A DNA stretch of 64,000 bases from Desulfocucumis palustris. Its GTDB lineage: Bacteria; Bacillota; Desulfotomaculia; Desulfotomaculales; Desulfocucumaceae. The notes beneath the pieces are model-generated. The model searched no databases and had not been told where the DNA came from. It saw only the letters and a list, made by a program, of their open reading frames with translations. The stretch is taken from positions 62,001-126,000 of the forward strand of contig NZ_BFAV01000141.1 of assembly GCF_002933875.1 (NCBI RefSeq), in the 5' to 3' direction. A program made the position numbers and the translations under genes. This document shows, one piece after another, positions 53,692-61,790 of this stretch. Each line of letters starts with the position of its first letter. Within the stretch, counting starts at the first letter, position 1.

Positions 53692-55026
53692 TCAAATTGT
53701 TTCAACGGCGAGGGAATACTCACCCACAGCCTCCATGTAATTTCTGCCGGTAATATCCCGGCCCCTGTGATCGAAGGCTATGGCCGGCAGTATTACCAGA
53801 TCCGGAGAATTTTCCGCCAACCCCACAGCCCGGGACATATCCTCCACCGTTAAAAGACCGGCACATCCGATGGAGCCCCCGAAATAACGGTTTTTTACCG
53901 GAATTACGGTTATTTTCTCCCCGGGCAAAAATTTTTGAAGGCCTGCCCTCAACACCGGGAAGCCGAATTCCGACGAAAGCGCCAGCGCCCTCCCGCTCCG
54001 GTTCCTCCGGACCGCCCGCCGTATCCGCTCCAGGGTATCCGGCTCCAAATCGCAATCCATTACCAGCCCGGAGGTTTGGTCTTTTCCTTTAACAAGTCTG
54101 ACGGATAACTCCTCCCCGTCCCTCAAAATATTAAGCTCCGGGTTTACGGCTTTCAATACCCTCTTAAAGGCGTCCACCCGGCTTAACACCGGCAGGCCGT
54201 TAACAAAAATGATCTCATCTCCAGTTTTCAATCCGGCCTTTCCCGCCGGAGACGGCCCCACAACCCCCGCCAGCCGGGCCGCAAGATCAGACAGGTTGGG
54301 AGGTTCGGCAATGACAGGTATTTTAACCTCACATTTAATATTCTCCACAAACCCGGCCAGCTCTCCCGGAAGAAACCCGGGCACCGGCAGTCCCTCCGGC
54401 GCAAAGCGGGTGTAGCCGGGCATGAATATCCTTACGGTCCTTGCCCCCTGCCGGTCAAAGAGCCGGACAGTTTCCGCAATATCCTCCCAGCCGGTGATAT
54501 GCGGCATGGCCACTATGCTGCCATGATATTCCAAACCGTATTCCCTCAGCAATCCGGGCGCCCTGACCGCCACAGCGGCCCTGGAGTCGTTCATTAATAC
54601 CTTGCGGTTGCGTTCCGAGGCGCTGTTGAGTGAAAGATTAACCACCATACCGCCCAGGGAGGATAAAAATATAATATTATCCGGGTCCAGCAGGTTTCCG
54701 TTGGTGGTTATTTTAATCACTGTTTCCGGAAACCTGCGCCTTATCCGGGATAAAATCTCTTTAATATCAGGATGTGTAAAAGGCTCCCCCTCCATTATCC
54801 TGGTTACCGATTCACCGATGACCAGGGGAAAAGAAGGATCAATATAGTCCAGCATTTCATCCACCTGGCCCGGGGAAACCGGAGGCAGGTTCCGGGAATC
54901 AATTCCCGGCGGATTTTGTCGATGGCTGCAGAAAATGCAGCGCACATTGCAAGTCGAAGTTATGGCCAATATGTTATTTCGTGCCGCACTATACAACAAC
55001 AAATCGTAAAGGCTGGTTTTCGACAT
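53692..55026 (-). CDS. Radical SAM protein with PDZ-like domain
   Basis: 444 residues. The N-terminal radical SAM domain has Cys26, Cys30 and Cys33 (CNVRCIFC) for a [4Fe-4S]/SAM centre. A PDZ-like module follows at about 240-330 (PSPAGKAGLKTGDEIIFVNG, then LPVLSRVDAFKRVL). The last 110 residues (IPVKNRYFGGSIGCAGLLTV, DLVILPAIAFDHRGRDITG) resemble the C-terminal part of DUF512 proteins. The usual order there is PDZ first, so the layout is unusual. The ATG at 55026 is chosen for GTGAGG upstream. Reaction unknown. Confidence 0.8.
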   Translation of the reverse strand: MSKTSLYDLLLYSAARNNILAITSTCNVRCIFCSHRQNPPGIDSRNLPPVSPGQVDEMLDYIDPSFPLVIGESVTRIMEGEPFTHPDIKEILSRIRRRFPETVIKITTNGNLLDPDNIIFLSSLGGMVVNLSLNSASERNRKVLMNDSRAAVAVRAPGLLREYGLEYHGSIVAMPHITGWEDIAETVRLFDRQGARTVRIFMPGYTRFAPEGLPVPGFLPGELAGFVENIKCEVKIPVIAEPPNLSDLAARLAGVVGPSPAGKAGLKTGDEIIFVNGLPVLSRVDAFKRVLKAVNPELNILRDGEELSVRLVKGKDQTSGLVMDCDLEPDTLERIRRAVRRNRSGRALALSSEFGFPVLRAGLQKFLPGEKITVIPVKNRYFGGSIGCAGLLTVEDMSRAVGLAENSPDLVILPAIAFDHRGRDITGRNYMEAVGEYSLAVETI

Positions 55027-55094
55027 ATTTTGCCTCACAGTTTCACCCACAGATCTATAGCACCATAAATAAGTTATTAACAGACTTATTAACA

Positions 55095-55104
55095 TTATCC
55101 ACAA
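55095..55104 (+). promoter_or_regulatory. DnaA box
   Basis: Perfect TTATCCACAA in the AT-rich gap between the radical SAM gene and tsaD. Confidence 0.5.
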
Positions 55105-55229
55105 GTTAAATTCCACAGAACAGACTTTCTTAAAAGAATATAGGGAGTGCAAAAATGCCTGCAAAGGCCCGGTTTAGTTGGAAAAAACCATATCAATAGC
55201 TACTATCTGTAAATTTTTGGTATTTCATA

Positions 55230-55239
55230 TTGTGGATAA
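55230..55239 (-). promoter_or_regulatory. DnaA box
   Basis: TTGTGGATAA, the reverse complement of the box at 55095, 126 bases away in the same gap. The two boxes point toward each other. Confidence 0.5.
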
Positions 55240-55271
55240 CGCCGTCAAATACCGTGAATTATAGCCAAATT

Positions 55272-56294
55272 CTAATACCTTTCCTCTCCCAGTTTTAACC
55301 CGGGAACGGCGTTTAATGTCAGTGGGGCAAAATCCCCCCGTAAAAATTTATAATAAGCGGCACAGGCAATCATGGCGGCATTGTCGGTGCATAACACAGG
55401 GGGCGGGGTCACCAGCCGGATCCCCCTGTTGTTGCATTCCCCGGCCAGGGTTTCTCTCAGGCAGCGGTTTGCAGCCACCCCGCCGGCCAGCAATACCGTA
55501 CCGGCGCCAAACCTGCCGGCGGCTTTGACGGTTTTGTCCACCAGCACGTCCACCACCGCCCGCTGAAAACTTGCGGCCAGGTCCGCCCTGTTAACAGCCT
55601 CGCCCCTGAGCCGGGAACGGTGGCGGTAATTAATAACCGCCGATTTTAAGCCGCTAAAACTGAAATCCAAACTGCCCTCCTCCAGGTATGCCCGGGGCAA
55701 AGGCACGGCTGTTTCATTCCCCTCAGGGGCAAGTTTGTCAATTAAAGGTCCTCCGGGATACCCCAGTTCCAAGGTGCGGGCAACCTTGTCAAAAGCCTCC
55801 CCCGCGGCGTCATCCCTGGTTCTGCCCACCACCCGGTAGCTGCCGTGGCCGGACATTACCACCAAATCCGTATGCCCTCCGCTTACCACCAGGCAGAGCA
55901 AAGGAAAATCCAGCTCCGGCTCCACCAAAAAATTGGCGTATAGGTGTCCCTCCAGGTGATTTACTCCCAGCAGGGGAATATCCAGGGCAAAGGCAATGGC
56001 CTTTGCCGCCGCCACCCCAACCAGAAGCGCGCCCACCAGTCCCGGGCCATAGGTAACCGCCACCGCGGACAGCATGGAGAAATCAACCCCTGCCTGGTCC
56101 AGGGCCTCCTGCACAACTCCGTTGATCATTTCCAGGTGTTTGCGGGACGCCACTTCGGGAACCACTCCGCCGAACTTTTTATGAACGTCTATTTGGGATG
56201 AAATAATATTGGACAGAATATCCGTGCCGTCCCGGAGCACCGCCGCCGAAGTTTCATCACAGGACGTTTCCAGGGCTAAAACCAAACGAGCCAT
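55272..56294 (-). CDS. tsaD: tRNA N6-adenosine threonylcarbamoyltransferase TsaD
   Basis: About 340 residues. Final step of t6A37 synthesis in tRNAs that read ANN codons. Metal ligands His113 and His117 are in [19 protein letters not shown] and SGGHTDLV are also typical. The ATG at 56294 is preferred (GGGTGGG upstream), giving the start [15 protein letters not shown]. Single gene; the intergenic region behind it holds DnaA boxes. Confidence 0.96.
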   Translation of the reverse strand: MARLVLALETSCDETSAAVLRDGTDILSNIISSQIDVHKKFGGVVPEVASRKHLEMINGVVQEALDQAGVDFSMLSAVAVTYGPGLVGALLVGVAAAKAIAFALDIPLLGVNHLEGHLYANFLVEPELDFPLLCLVVSGGHTDLVVMSGHGSYRVVGRTRDDAAGEAFDKVARTLELGYPGGPLIDKLAPEGNETAVPLPRAYLEEGSLDFSFSGLKSAVINYRHRSRLRGEAVNRADLAASFQRAVVDVLVDKTVKAAGRFGAGTVLLAGGVAANRCLRETLAGECNNRGIRLVTPPPVLCTDNAAMIACAAYYKFLRGDFAPLTLNAVPGLKLGEERY

Positions 56295-56602
56295 ATCAAC
56301 CCACCCGAACATAATATTACCTGCTGCATGAAAAATATTATATCACAGAGCCGAAGAAGCGTCTAAAAAGGTTACCCCTTAAAAGCCCGGGCACTGTTCC
56401 CTTGGATTTACTGCCCCGGCCCGGGGATACCCGCCCGCCGCAACTGCAAAAAAGGAGAGCTTTCCGGCAAGCCCGTCAGGCACGCCCCTCTCCTTTTTCC
56501 GGCCGGACCAAATACCCGGGCAGGCCGGCCTTAATGCACATAGTATGTATAAATGCGGAGCATTCTCTTTTCAACATTTCCTGTACAAGGAGGGTATTGC
56601 CT
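56295..56602. other. Intergenic region with bidirectional hairpin
   Basis: Contains AAAGGAGAG/CTCTCCTTT arms at about 56450-56498 with A/T runs on both sides, probably a terminator. No gene; divergent promoters of tsaD and the nuclease gene must lie here. Confidence 0.5.
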
Positions 56603-57304
56603 ATGACCCTCGCCGTGAAAGTTCTTACTTATAATATACACCACGGCGCCGACGCCGCGGGCCGCAGAAGCATCAACAGCATAGGGGAGACAATAGGAAA
56701 CTCCGGCGCGCACCTGGCCGGCCTGCAGGAAGTGGACTGCCTGATGCCCCGGACCTTCTTCTCCCACCAGGCCCGGCGCCTGGCCCAAAAATTGGATATG
56801 AAATATGCCTTCGGGGCAAATATGAAGTGGCTGGCAATGTTCCGGTACGGCAACGCCCTGTTGAGCCGCTTTCCAATTGTGGCCCGGGCCAATATACCCT
56901 TACCGGGCAAAACCGAGAAAAGGGGGCTTTTAAAAGCGTTAATCCGCCCCCGGGAAAACACCGAGTTTTATTTTCTCTGCGTCCACCTGGGGCTTTCCCG
57001 GGCAGAGCGCAGGGAACAGATTAAAAGTATTATGGAAATAGCAAACACCCTGGACAGGCCTTATATACTTGCGGGGGATTTCAATACCGAACCGGGCTCC
57101 GGGGAATTATCCGCCCTTGGGGAATGCATGCAGGCAACTATGCTGAAAGCGCCTGGAAGGTACGCCACATTTCCCTCCTACAGGCCCGGTCACGGCCTGG
57201 ATTACATTTTCACATCCCGGCACTGGCGGGTGATATCCTGCCGGATTATCCCCAGCGGCGCTTCGGACCACCTGCCGGTAATGTCTGAAATGTTACTGGG
57301 GTGA
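56603..57304 (+). CDS. Endonuclease/exonuclease/phosphatase (EEP) family protein
   Basis: 233 residues. EEP catalytic blocks: VLTYNIHHG, LQEVD (metal Glu), LAGDFNTEP (Asp-Asn), and GASDHLPVM (Asp-His). The active site is complete. Substrates in the family range from DNA to phospholipids and inositol phosphates, so the target is unknown. No signal peptide. AAGGAGGG precedes the ATG at 56603. It stands alone, convergent with the sirtuin gene. Confidence 0.87.
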   Translation: MTLAVKVLTYNIHHGADAAGRRSINSIGETIGNSGAHLAGLQEVDCLMPRTFFSHQARRLAQKLDMKYAFGANMKWLAMFRYGNALLSRFPIVARANIPLPGKTEKRGLLKALIRPRENTEFYFLCVHLGLSRAERREQIKSIMEIANTLDRPYILAGDFNTEPGSGELSALGECMQATMLKAPGRYATFPSYRPGHGLDYIFTSRHWRVISCRIIPSGASDHLPVMSEMLLG

Positions 57305-57347
57305 AAAGAATCCGGGGAAGTGACGGACACACCGGAAGCTGTGACAA

Positions 57348-58097
57348 CTACCCGGTTTTTCCCATTTCCTTCAGCAAGTCCTGAAAAACCTCTCCGGCAG
57401 ACCGGTGAATCACCAGGTCCGCCTGTTCATCCCACTGGGTGGGCTCCCGGTTAATAATTACCACCCGCCGGGCCAGCCCGGGCAGTCCGGCCGCCGGATA
57501 TACCTGCAGGCTGCTGCCCACCACAAGCAAAAGCTGTGACCCCTTCAAAACCTCTGTGGCGTTGTAAAAGTCCCGGCTCATGGCATCCTCGAACAATACA
57601 ACCTCCGGCCTCAGCACCCCCGAGCAGGACGGACAAAGCGGCGGGTTTTCACCTGTCCTGACCTTGTTCACCAGCTCCCCGAAGGGCTGGCTCTCCTTGC
57701 AATCCATACAGCGGCAAGTGCGCAGGTGCCCGTGGACCTCCCATACCCTCTTTGATCCGGCCTGCCTGTGCAGCCCGTCAATATTCTGGGTGATAACCCC
57801 CACCAGGTACCCTTCCTTTTCCAGAAGCGCCAGAGCCTGATGCGCGGAATTGGGTTTCGCGCCGGCGCACCCCAGCCAGCGGTCAAGATTTATATCGTAA
57901 AACCTGGCGGGATCTCTTTTCAGGGCGCTAAGGCTGGCGGCTTTGGCCGGGTCTATTTTTGTCCACAAACCGGTGCCCGGACTGCGAAAATCAGGAATGC
58001 CGCTTTCGGTGCTAACCCCGGCCCCGGTCAGGGCAAAGGCCGGCCTGTGTGTTTTAAGCATGAGGGCTAGTTGGACTATGCGCTCTTTATATTCCAA
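57348..58097 (-). CDS. cobB: Sir2 family NAD-dependent protein deacylase
   Basis: 249 residues. NAD pocket GAGVSTESGIPDFRSPGTG; catalytic His in TQNIDGLHRQAGS near VWEVHG; zinc cysteines CRCMDC and CPSC. Removes acyl groups from lysines, releasing nicotinamide and O-acetyl-ADP-ribose. In bacteria a main target is acetyl-CoA synthetase. TTG start behind GAGGGG. AcuA, the matching acetyltransferase, is 2 kb away. Confidence 0.94.
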   Translation of the reverse strand: MEYKERIVQLALMLKTHRPAFALTGAGVSTESGIPDFRSPGTGLWTKIDPAKAASLSALKRDPARFYDINLDRWLGCAGAKPNSAHQALALLEKEGYLVGVITQNIDGLHRQAGSKRVWEVHGHLRTCRCMDCKESQPFGELVNKVRTGENPPLCPSCSGVLRPEVVLFEDAMSRDFYNATEVLKGSQLLLVVGSSLQVYPAAGLPGLARRVVIINREPTQWDEQADLVIHRSAGEVFQDLLKEMGKTG

Positions 58098-58358
58098 AAA
58101 GCATCACCCCTCTTATCACTATTTATTAAAAAAGCCCCGGCAGGCACCGCCGGCTGTACGGCTGTCATGGCGGGGAAGCCCTTTCCCGGGATTGCGAACA
58201 ATCAATTACAGTAAAAATAAATGCCAATATGTTACAGTTAAAAATATACATACTCTAAGCTTTGGATAAAGGTTTAAGGTTTGCCTCCGTTGAATATAAA
58301 CGGTTATAACCGCAGGTTTTTCATAACCTGTATATTTATTATACAAGGAGTGTTTTAC

Positions 58359-58790
58359 ATGGTAAAAAGCTTATTTAACTCCATAATTGGGAAATTTAAA
58401 GGTAACAGTGAGGTGGCTGCCGCCGCCGACACCGCTGAAGTCCGCCGGCCGGCGCCTAAAAAGGACAACGACTACAAAAAAATAGTTGATGAAATAGACC
58501 GCATGATTTCGGTAGGGGAAGTTTTGAATATAAGGAAAAAGGAACAGGGTCTAAATGTATACTATTACCTGGGTGAAAAGAAAATAATCGACGTGTGCAA
58601 AACAGGCCAGCCCACCAAAACGATTTTCCTTTTTTCCGGGGCCAACCATTTGGCCAGGGAAATGAACGCCAGCGGCCTCAAGGCCATCAACAAAAACGAG
58701 GCCCGCTCCAAAGGCTACGGTCCCGCCAAAGCACTGTACACCGGCACTGATCCCGAAATTATTAAGAACATGCTGAAAGCAGCCAGGTAG
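58359..58790 (+). CDS. Hypothetical protein, 143 aa
   Basis: Basic, soluble protein with no family I recognise. A Lys-rich front (KSLFNSIIGKFKGN) leads to a disordered Ala/Pro stretch, then an alpha-beta region (VYYYLGEKKIIDVCKTGQPT, FLFSGANHLAREMNASGLKA). The front helix could touch the membrane. AAGGAG precedes the ATG. Two REP-like repeats follow its stop. Confidence 0.65.
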   Translation: MVKSLFNSIIGKFKGNSEVAAAADTAEVRRPAPKKDNDYKKIVDEIDRMISVGEVLNIRKKEQGLNVYYYLGEKKIIDVCKTGQPTKTIFLFSGANHLAREMNASGLKAINKNEARSKGYGPAKALYTGTDPEIIKNMLKAAR

Positions 58791-58850
58791 CATACCCCGG
58801 GGAAATTCCTCAAACCCTTAAGAAATTCTACAAAAGGAGGAAAATACGTT

Positions 58851-58901
58851 GGGGACATTCCTCCGACCCCTAAAAATTGCCCCAAAGAGAGGTGTGTCCC
58901 C
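58851..58901 (+). repeat. REP-like repeat family B, tandem copy 1
   Basis: GGGGACATTCCTCCGACCCC ... AGAGGTGTGTCCCC, 51 bases; the ends GGGGACA and TGTCCCC are complementary, so it can fold. Confidence 0.75.
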
Positions 58902-58912
58902 TTACATAAGTT

Positions 58913-58964
58913 GGGGACATTCCTCCGACCCTTAAGAATTGCCCATAAAGTGAGGTGTGTCCCC
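58913..58964 (+). repeat. REP-like repeat family B, tandem copy 2
   Basis: Nearly identical to copy 1, 11 bases away, in the same direction. The pair may fold into one larger structure. Confidence 0.75.
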
Positions 58965-58971
58965 TAACCTT

Positions 58972-58997
58972 AAAACCGCAGCTAACGCTGCGGTTTT
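58972..58997. terminator. Bidirectional terminator
   Basis: AAAACCGCAGC-TAAC-GCTGCGGTTTT, between a plus-strand and a minus-strand gene that converge here. Confidence 0.8.
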
Positions 58998-59002
58998 GTA
59001 CA

Positions 59003-59461
59003 TTATTCTTTAACCTCGTCTTTCAGTTCATCATCCTTTAATAATTCCTTACCGCAATAGCTGCAAAATCTGCCGCCCTGGGGAAGCTCCAGATTACAGT
59101 CCGGGCAGGTGGGGGGTTTGGGAGACAGTTTTTCTATTTCCACCTCCGCGTCCTTGATTTCCTCTTCCACTTTGGCCGTACTCTGGCAAAGCCTTTCTAT
59201 TTCCTCGTCAAGTCCGTCAGCACCGCGGTATTTTTGAAATACCAGCAATCCCAGCCCCCTGAGGTTGTTCTCCATTTCTTTTTCCAATTTGGACAGCTCA
59301 AATTTCAACTTGGTGACCTCAATCAGCTCACCCGAACGCTTTGTGATTTCCATCGCCTTACCGCCCACACCCTTGGCCTTTTCACCGATATTTTCCCCGA
59401 TGTCCCTGGCCTTTCCGCCTATTTCCTTGGCCTTTTCACCCAGCTTTTGGAACAGTTCCAT
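59003..59461 (-). CDS. Coiled-coil protein with C-terminal zinc ribbon, 152 aa
   Basis: The N-terminus has repeats of GEKAKEIGGKARDIGENIG type, then a coiled coil (about 45-115), and a zinc ribbon CPDCNLEL...RFCSYCGKEL near the C-terminus. Such zinc-ribbon scaffolds are common in Firmicutes, without known reaction. The ATG at 59461 is chosen because GGAGG is eight bases upstream. It follows the small gene at 59515 by about 50 bases. Confidence 0.8.
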   Translation of the reverse strand: MELFQKLGEKAKEIGGKARDIGENIGEKAKGVGGKAMEITKRSGELIEVTKLKFELSKLEKEMENNLRGLGLLVFQKYRGADGLDEEIERLCQSTAKVEEEIKDAEVEIEKLSPKPPTCPDCNLELPQGGRFCSYCGKELLKDDELKDEVKE

Positions 59462-59514
59462 GACATACACCTCCTCATTCTACCAAAACCTTTATCCTCC
59501 GGGAGCCCCGAGAT

Positions 59515-59799
59515 TTAATTCTTCAGCTTTGATATACCGGAAGACGTCAGCACCACCGGCATGCCGCCTATATACCCCGGGCGCAAAAAAAACCTTTGCT
59601 TGCCGCCGACGCATTTCACCCAGCCTCTTTCCAGCAGGCAGCCTATCAATTCGATGGCCTCATTCTCGTCGATACCCATTTTTTCCATCAATTCCGGCAT
59701 TAGATCGTCCGCGAAAAAATGCCTCATCTGCATATCATAAACTTCAGCCAGCGCTTTTTCCAGCCTTTGTTCCGCCAAATCAAAATTCTCTGCCGACAC
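59515..59799 (-). CDS. Hypothetical protein, 94 aa
   Basis: Mostly helical: DLAEQRLEKALAEVYDMQMR and MPELMEKMGIDENEAIELIG, then a beta hairpin (GWVKCVGGKQRFFLRPGYIG). This could be a winged-helix-like fold. GTG start behind a GAGGTG site. Same strand and close to the zinc-ribbon gene, so probably co-transcribed. No family recognised. Confidence 0.6.
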   Translation of the reverse strand: MSAENFDLAEQRLEKALAEVYDMQMRHFFADDLMPELMEKMGIDENEAIELIGCLLERGWVKCVGGKQRFFLRPGYIGGMPVVLTSSGISKLKN

Positions 59800-60158
59800 G
59801 TGGCATCACCTCGTATTAAGGTAAGGTTACCTTGATTTTTTTACAATATACCCACAAAGGAATGCGTCCAACTTTGTAAAAAAACATACCATCCTCTATC
59901 CGGGCTCATTACGTCTTAAATAATGTCACAGCTCCCCCAATTTATGTAATCATACCATATTTCTTTCCATTAAGGCAAACAGCTTTATTTGTCAATAATA
60001 ATAATAACTATTTTGAAAATTTTTAATTAGGGTAATACTTCAGGCGCTATTGTAATGTGTCTTCTCTGAATCTATAATATGGTTTAGCAGCAAATATGAT
60101 AGGTGAATTGCAATTTTTTGTGGTTAGGCGGTCACTGCTGCGAGAGGGTGATGAATTT
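59800..60158. other. AT-rich divergent region
   Basis: Holds the promoters of the small gene at 59515 and acuA. An in-frame extension of acuA back to 60096 lacks a ribosome binding site. Nothing else is seen. Confidence 0.45.
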
Positions 60159-60785
60159 ATGCTGGCTGACATACTGGAACTGCAAACCGAAAAGGGTACT
60201 GTATATATCGAAGGTCCGGCGCCCGGAGAATATCTGGAATCACTCAGCATGAACCAGCAGCTGAATAACTTCCGGCCCGCCGGCAAACAAAAAGAAGCTC
60301 TCATCAACATCTCCAAAATACCCCAGGGAATGATTTACATAGCCAGACACCAGAAGGAAATAATAGGTTATGTCACTTTTCACCAGCCTGACGAATATAC
60401 CCGCTGGAGCAAGCATCCCCGGATTTTGGAAATGGGTGGGATAGAAATAAGTCCCGAATGGCGAAAGTACAAAATAGGGCTTAATTTGCTTAAGGTTGCT
60501 TTTTCTGCCAAACCCCTGGAGGATTTTATAGTAATCACCATGGAATACGCCTGGCACTGGGACTTGAGGAGCAGCGGGCTGGATGTATGGAAATACCAGA
60601 AAATGCTGACCGGCATGTTTTCCCGGGCGGGCTTGAGTAAAGTATCCACGGATGACCCGGATATTTTAGAGCACCCGTGCAATGTGCTGATGGCCAAAAT
60701 AGGACCAGGGGTGTCCAAACAGGATATACTTCTTTTTGAGTCCATGCGTTTCATGAGTAAATACGGCGAAGCCGTCCAGATTTGA
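60159..60785 (+). CDS. acuA: AcuA-like protein acetyltransferase (GNAT)
   Basis: About 208 residues, matching Bacillus AcuA (210) along its length: VYIEGPAPGEYL, LNNFRPAGKQKEALI, IYIARHQKEIIGYVTF, MEYAWHWDLRSSGLDVWKYQ, HPCNVLMAKIG and SKQDILLFESMRFM. AcuA acetylates the catalytic Lys of acetyl-CoA synthetase and turns it off. The ATG at 60159 is chosen for GAGAGGG upstream and agreement with the family start. Single gene with a strong terminator; no acuB or acuC beside it. Confidence 0.9.
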   Translation: MLADILELQTEKGTVYIEGPAPGEYLESLSMNQQLNNFRPAGKQKEALINISKIPQGMIYIARHQKEIIGYVTFHQPDEYTRWSKHPRILEMGGIEISPEWRKYKIGLNLLKVAFSAKPLEDFIVITMEYAWHWDLRSSGLDVWKYQKMLTGMFSRAGLSKVSTDDPDILEHPCNVLMAKIGPGVSKQDILLFESMRFMSKYGEAVQI

Positions 60786-60788
60786 GAA

Positions 60789-60832
60789 ATAAAAAACGGG
60801 GGGTTATGCGTAAGGATAACCCCCCGTTTTTT
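60789..60832. terminator. Strong bidirectional terminator
   Basis: AAAAAACGGGGGGTTAT and ATAACCCCCCGTTTTTT, 17-bp arms, between acuA and the convergent gene at 60831. Confidence 0.92.
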
Positions 60833-61409
60833 ATTTGATGCTTTTTATTTTGTTTTTAGCCTCCGCCAGGGCAACCTCGTATCTTTGATTGAGCTGGGAC
60901 TGAACCCTGGCCCATTCCTCCCGGTAGCCCATCTGCCTTTCCTCATAACCCGCCCCGGGATGAGCTCCCTGCCTGTGGTGGCCCATCCTGGCATTAACGG
61001 CCATTTCCTGCCTTAGGGTTTCCTTTGCCTGCTCCAGGGCCTGGCGGTACTGATTAAAGAGATACTCCAGCTCGTTTAGGAAGGCTGTAATTTCCCGCTT
61101 ATTTGATTTTATTCCGATAATTCCTTCGAAGGACCGCCTGTTGCCCTCCATGGTTTCATCGTTTAACGGCAGTACCAGATTTGAGAGCAAAGCCTCTTCA
61201 AATCCTGCAATAATAAATTTGCGTTTATTTCCGTCATACTCTGCCAGGGCACTGTCCAGGGTAAAGTTTACATCCTTTAGAAAGGCCGCCCCCAGCCCTT
61301 TCCCCCGGGGAATGTACTCAAGCTTTTCAATCTCCTCCGGCTCAACTTCCTTGAAACTTTTCATTCTCTCCATGGCCATTTCCAGGGCGGTTTTAATTTT
61401 TCCTTCCAT
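60831..61409 (-). CDS. Helical hypothetical protein, 192 aa
   Basis: No known family. It has long helices with a coiled-coil tendency (FLNELEYLFNQYRQALEQAK and EEWARVQSQLNQRYEVALAE), and a His/Met/Gln-rich loop (ARMGHHRQGAHPGAGYEERQ). No membrane segment. Its stop lies at the edge of the shared terminator. A clean reading frame with typical codon use supports a real gene. Single unit as far as seen. Confidence 0.65.
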   Translation of the reverse strand: MEGKIKTALEMAMERMKSFKEVEPEEIEKLEYIPRGKGLGAAFLKDVNFTLDSALAEYDGNKRKFIIAGFEEALLSNLVLPLNDETMEGNRRSFEGIIGIKSNKREITAFLNELEYLFNQYRQALEQAKETLRQEMAVNARMGHHRQGAHPGAGYEERQMGYREEWARVQSQLNQRYEVALAEAKNKIKSIK

Positions 61410-61790
61410 AAATAAACAACCTCCAACCGCAGCATTTAATTTAATATATACTATAAAGATAATAATTTACCTTCCATCCTGGAAGAAGCGTCCTGCTGTA
61501 ATGCTCAGGCCAAACAATTCAGGACATTTTAAAAGCAAAACCCCAAAGGATATTAACATATTATGTCGAATATCAGTAGCTTGATATATTTTACCATGCC
61601 GGAACGGGGGTGCAGCGTTGAGCGCAATTCAAACAGGCCGTCACTACTGAACCCTCCAGACCCGGCACGGTTAAATTCTCCGTCTAAAAACAATGGGCCG
61701 GTTTTTTTTTGCCCGGGAGAAAAAAACGGGGCCATTTTAGGGGACATGCTGGATCTAATTAAAAAATGAAAAACGGGGAGGTTATTGATT
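61410..61790. other. Upstream region of the uracil permease gene
   Basis: About 380 bases. A 68-codon plus-strand frame (61563-61769) is possible but has a poor start signal. No PyrR-binding loop or purine riboswitch recognised. Confidence 0.4.

Noticed and set aside
61563-61769. Plus-strand frame of 68 codons before uraA
   Set aside because: The ribosome site is weak and 12 bases away, and the translation has no recognisable fold. It may still be a small gene, but support is too thin.
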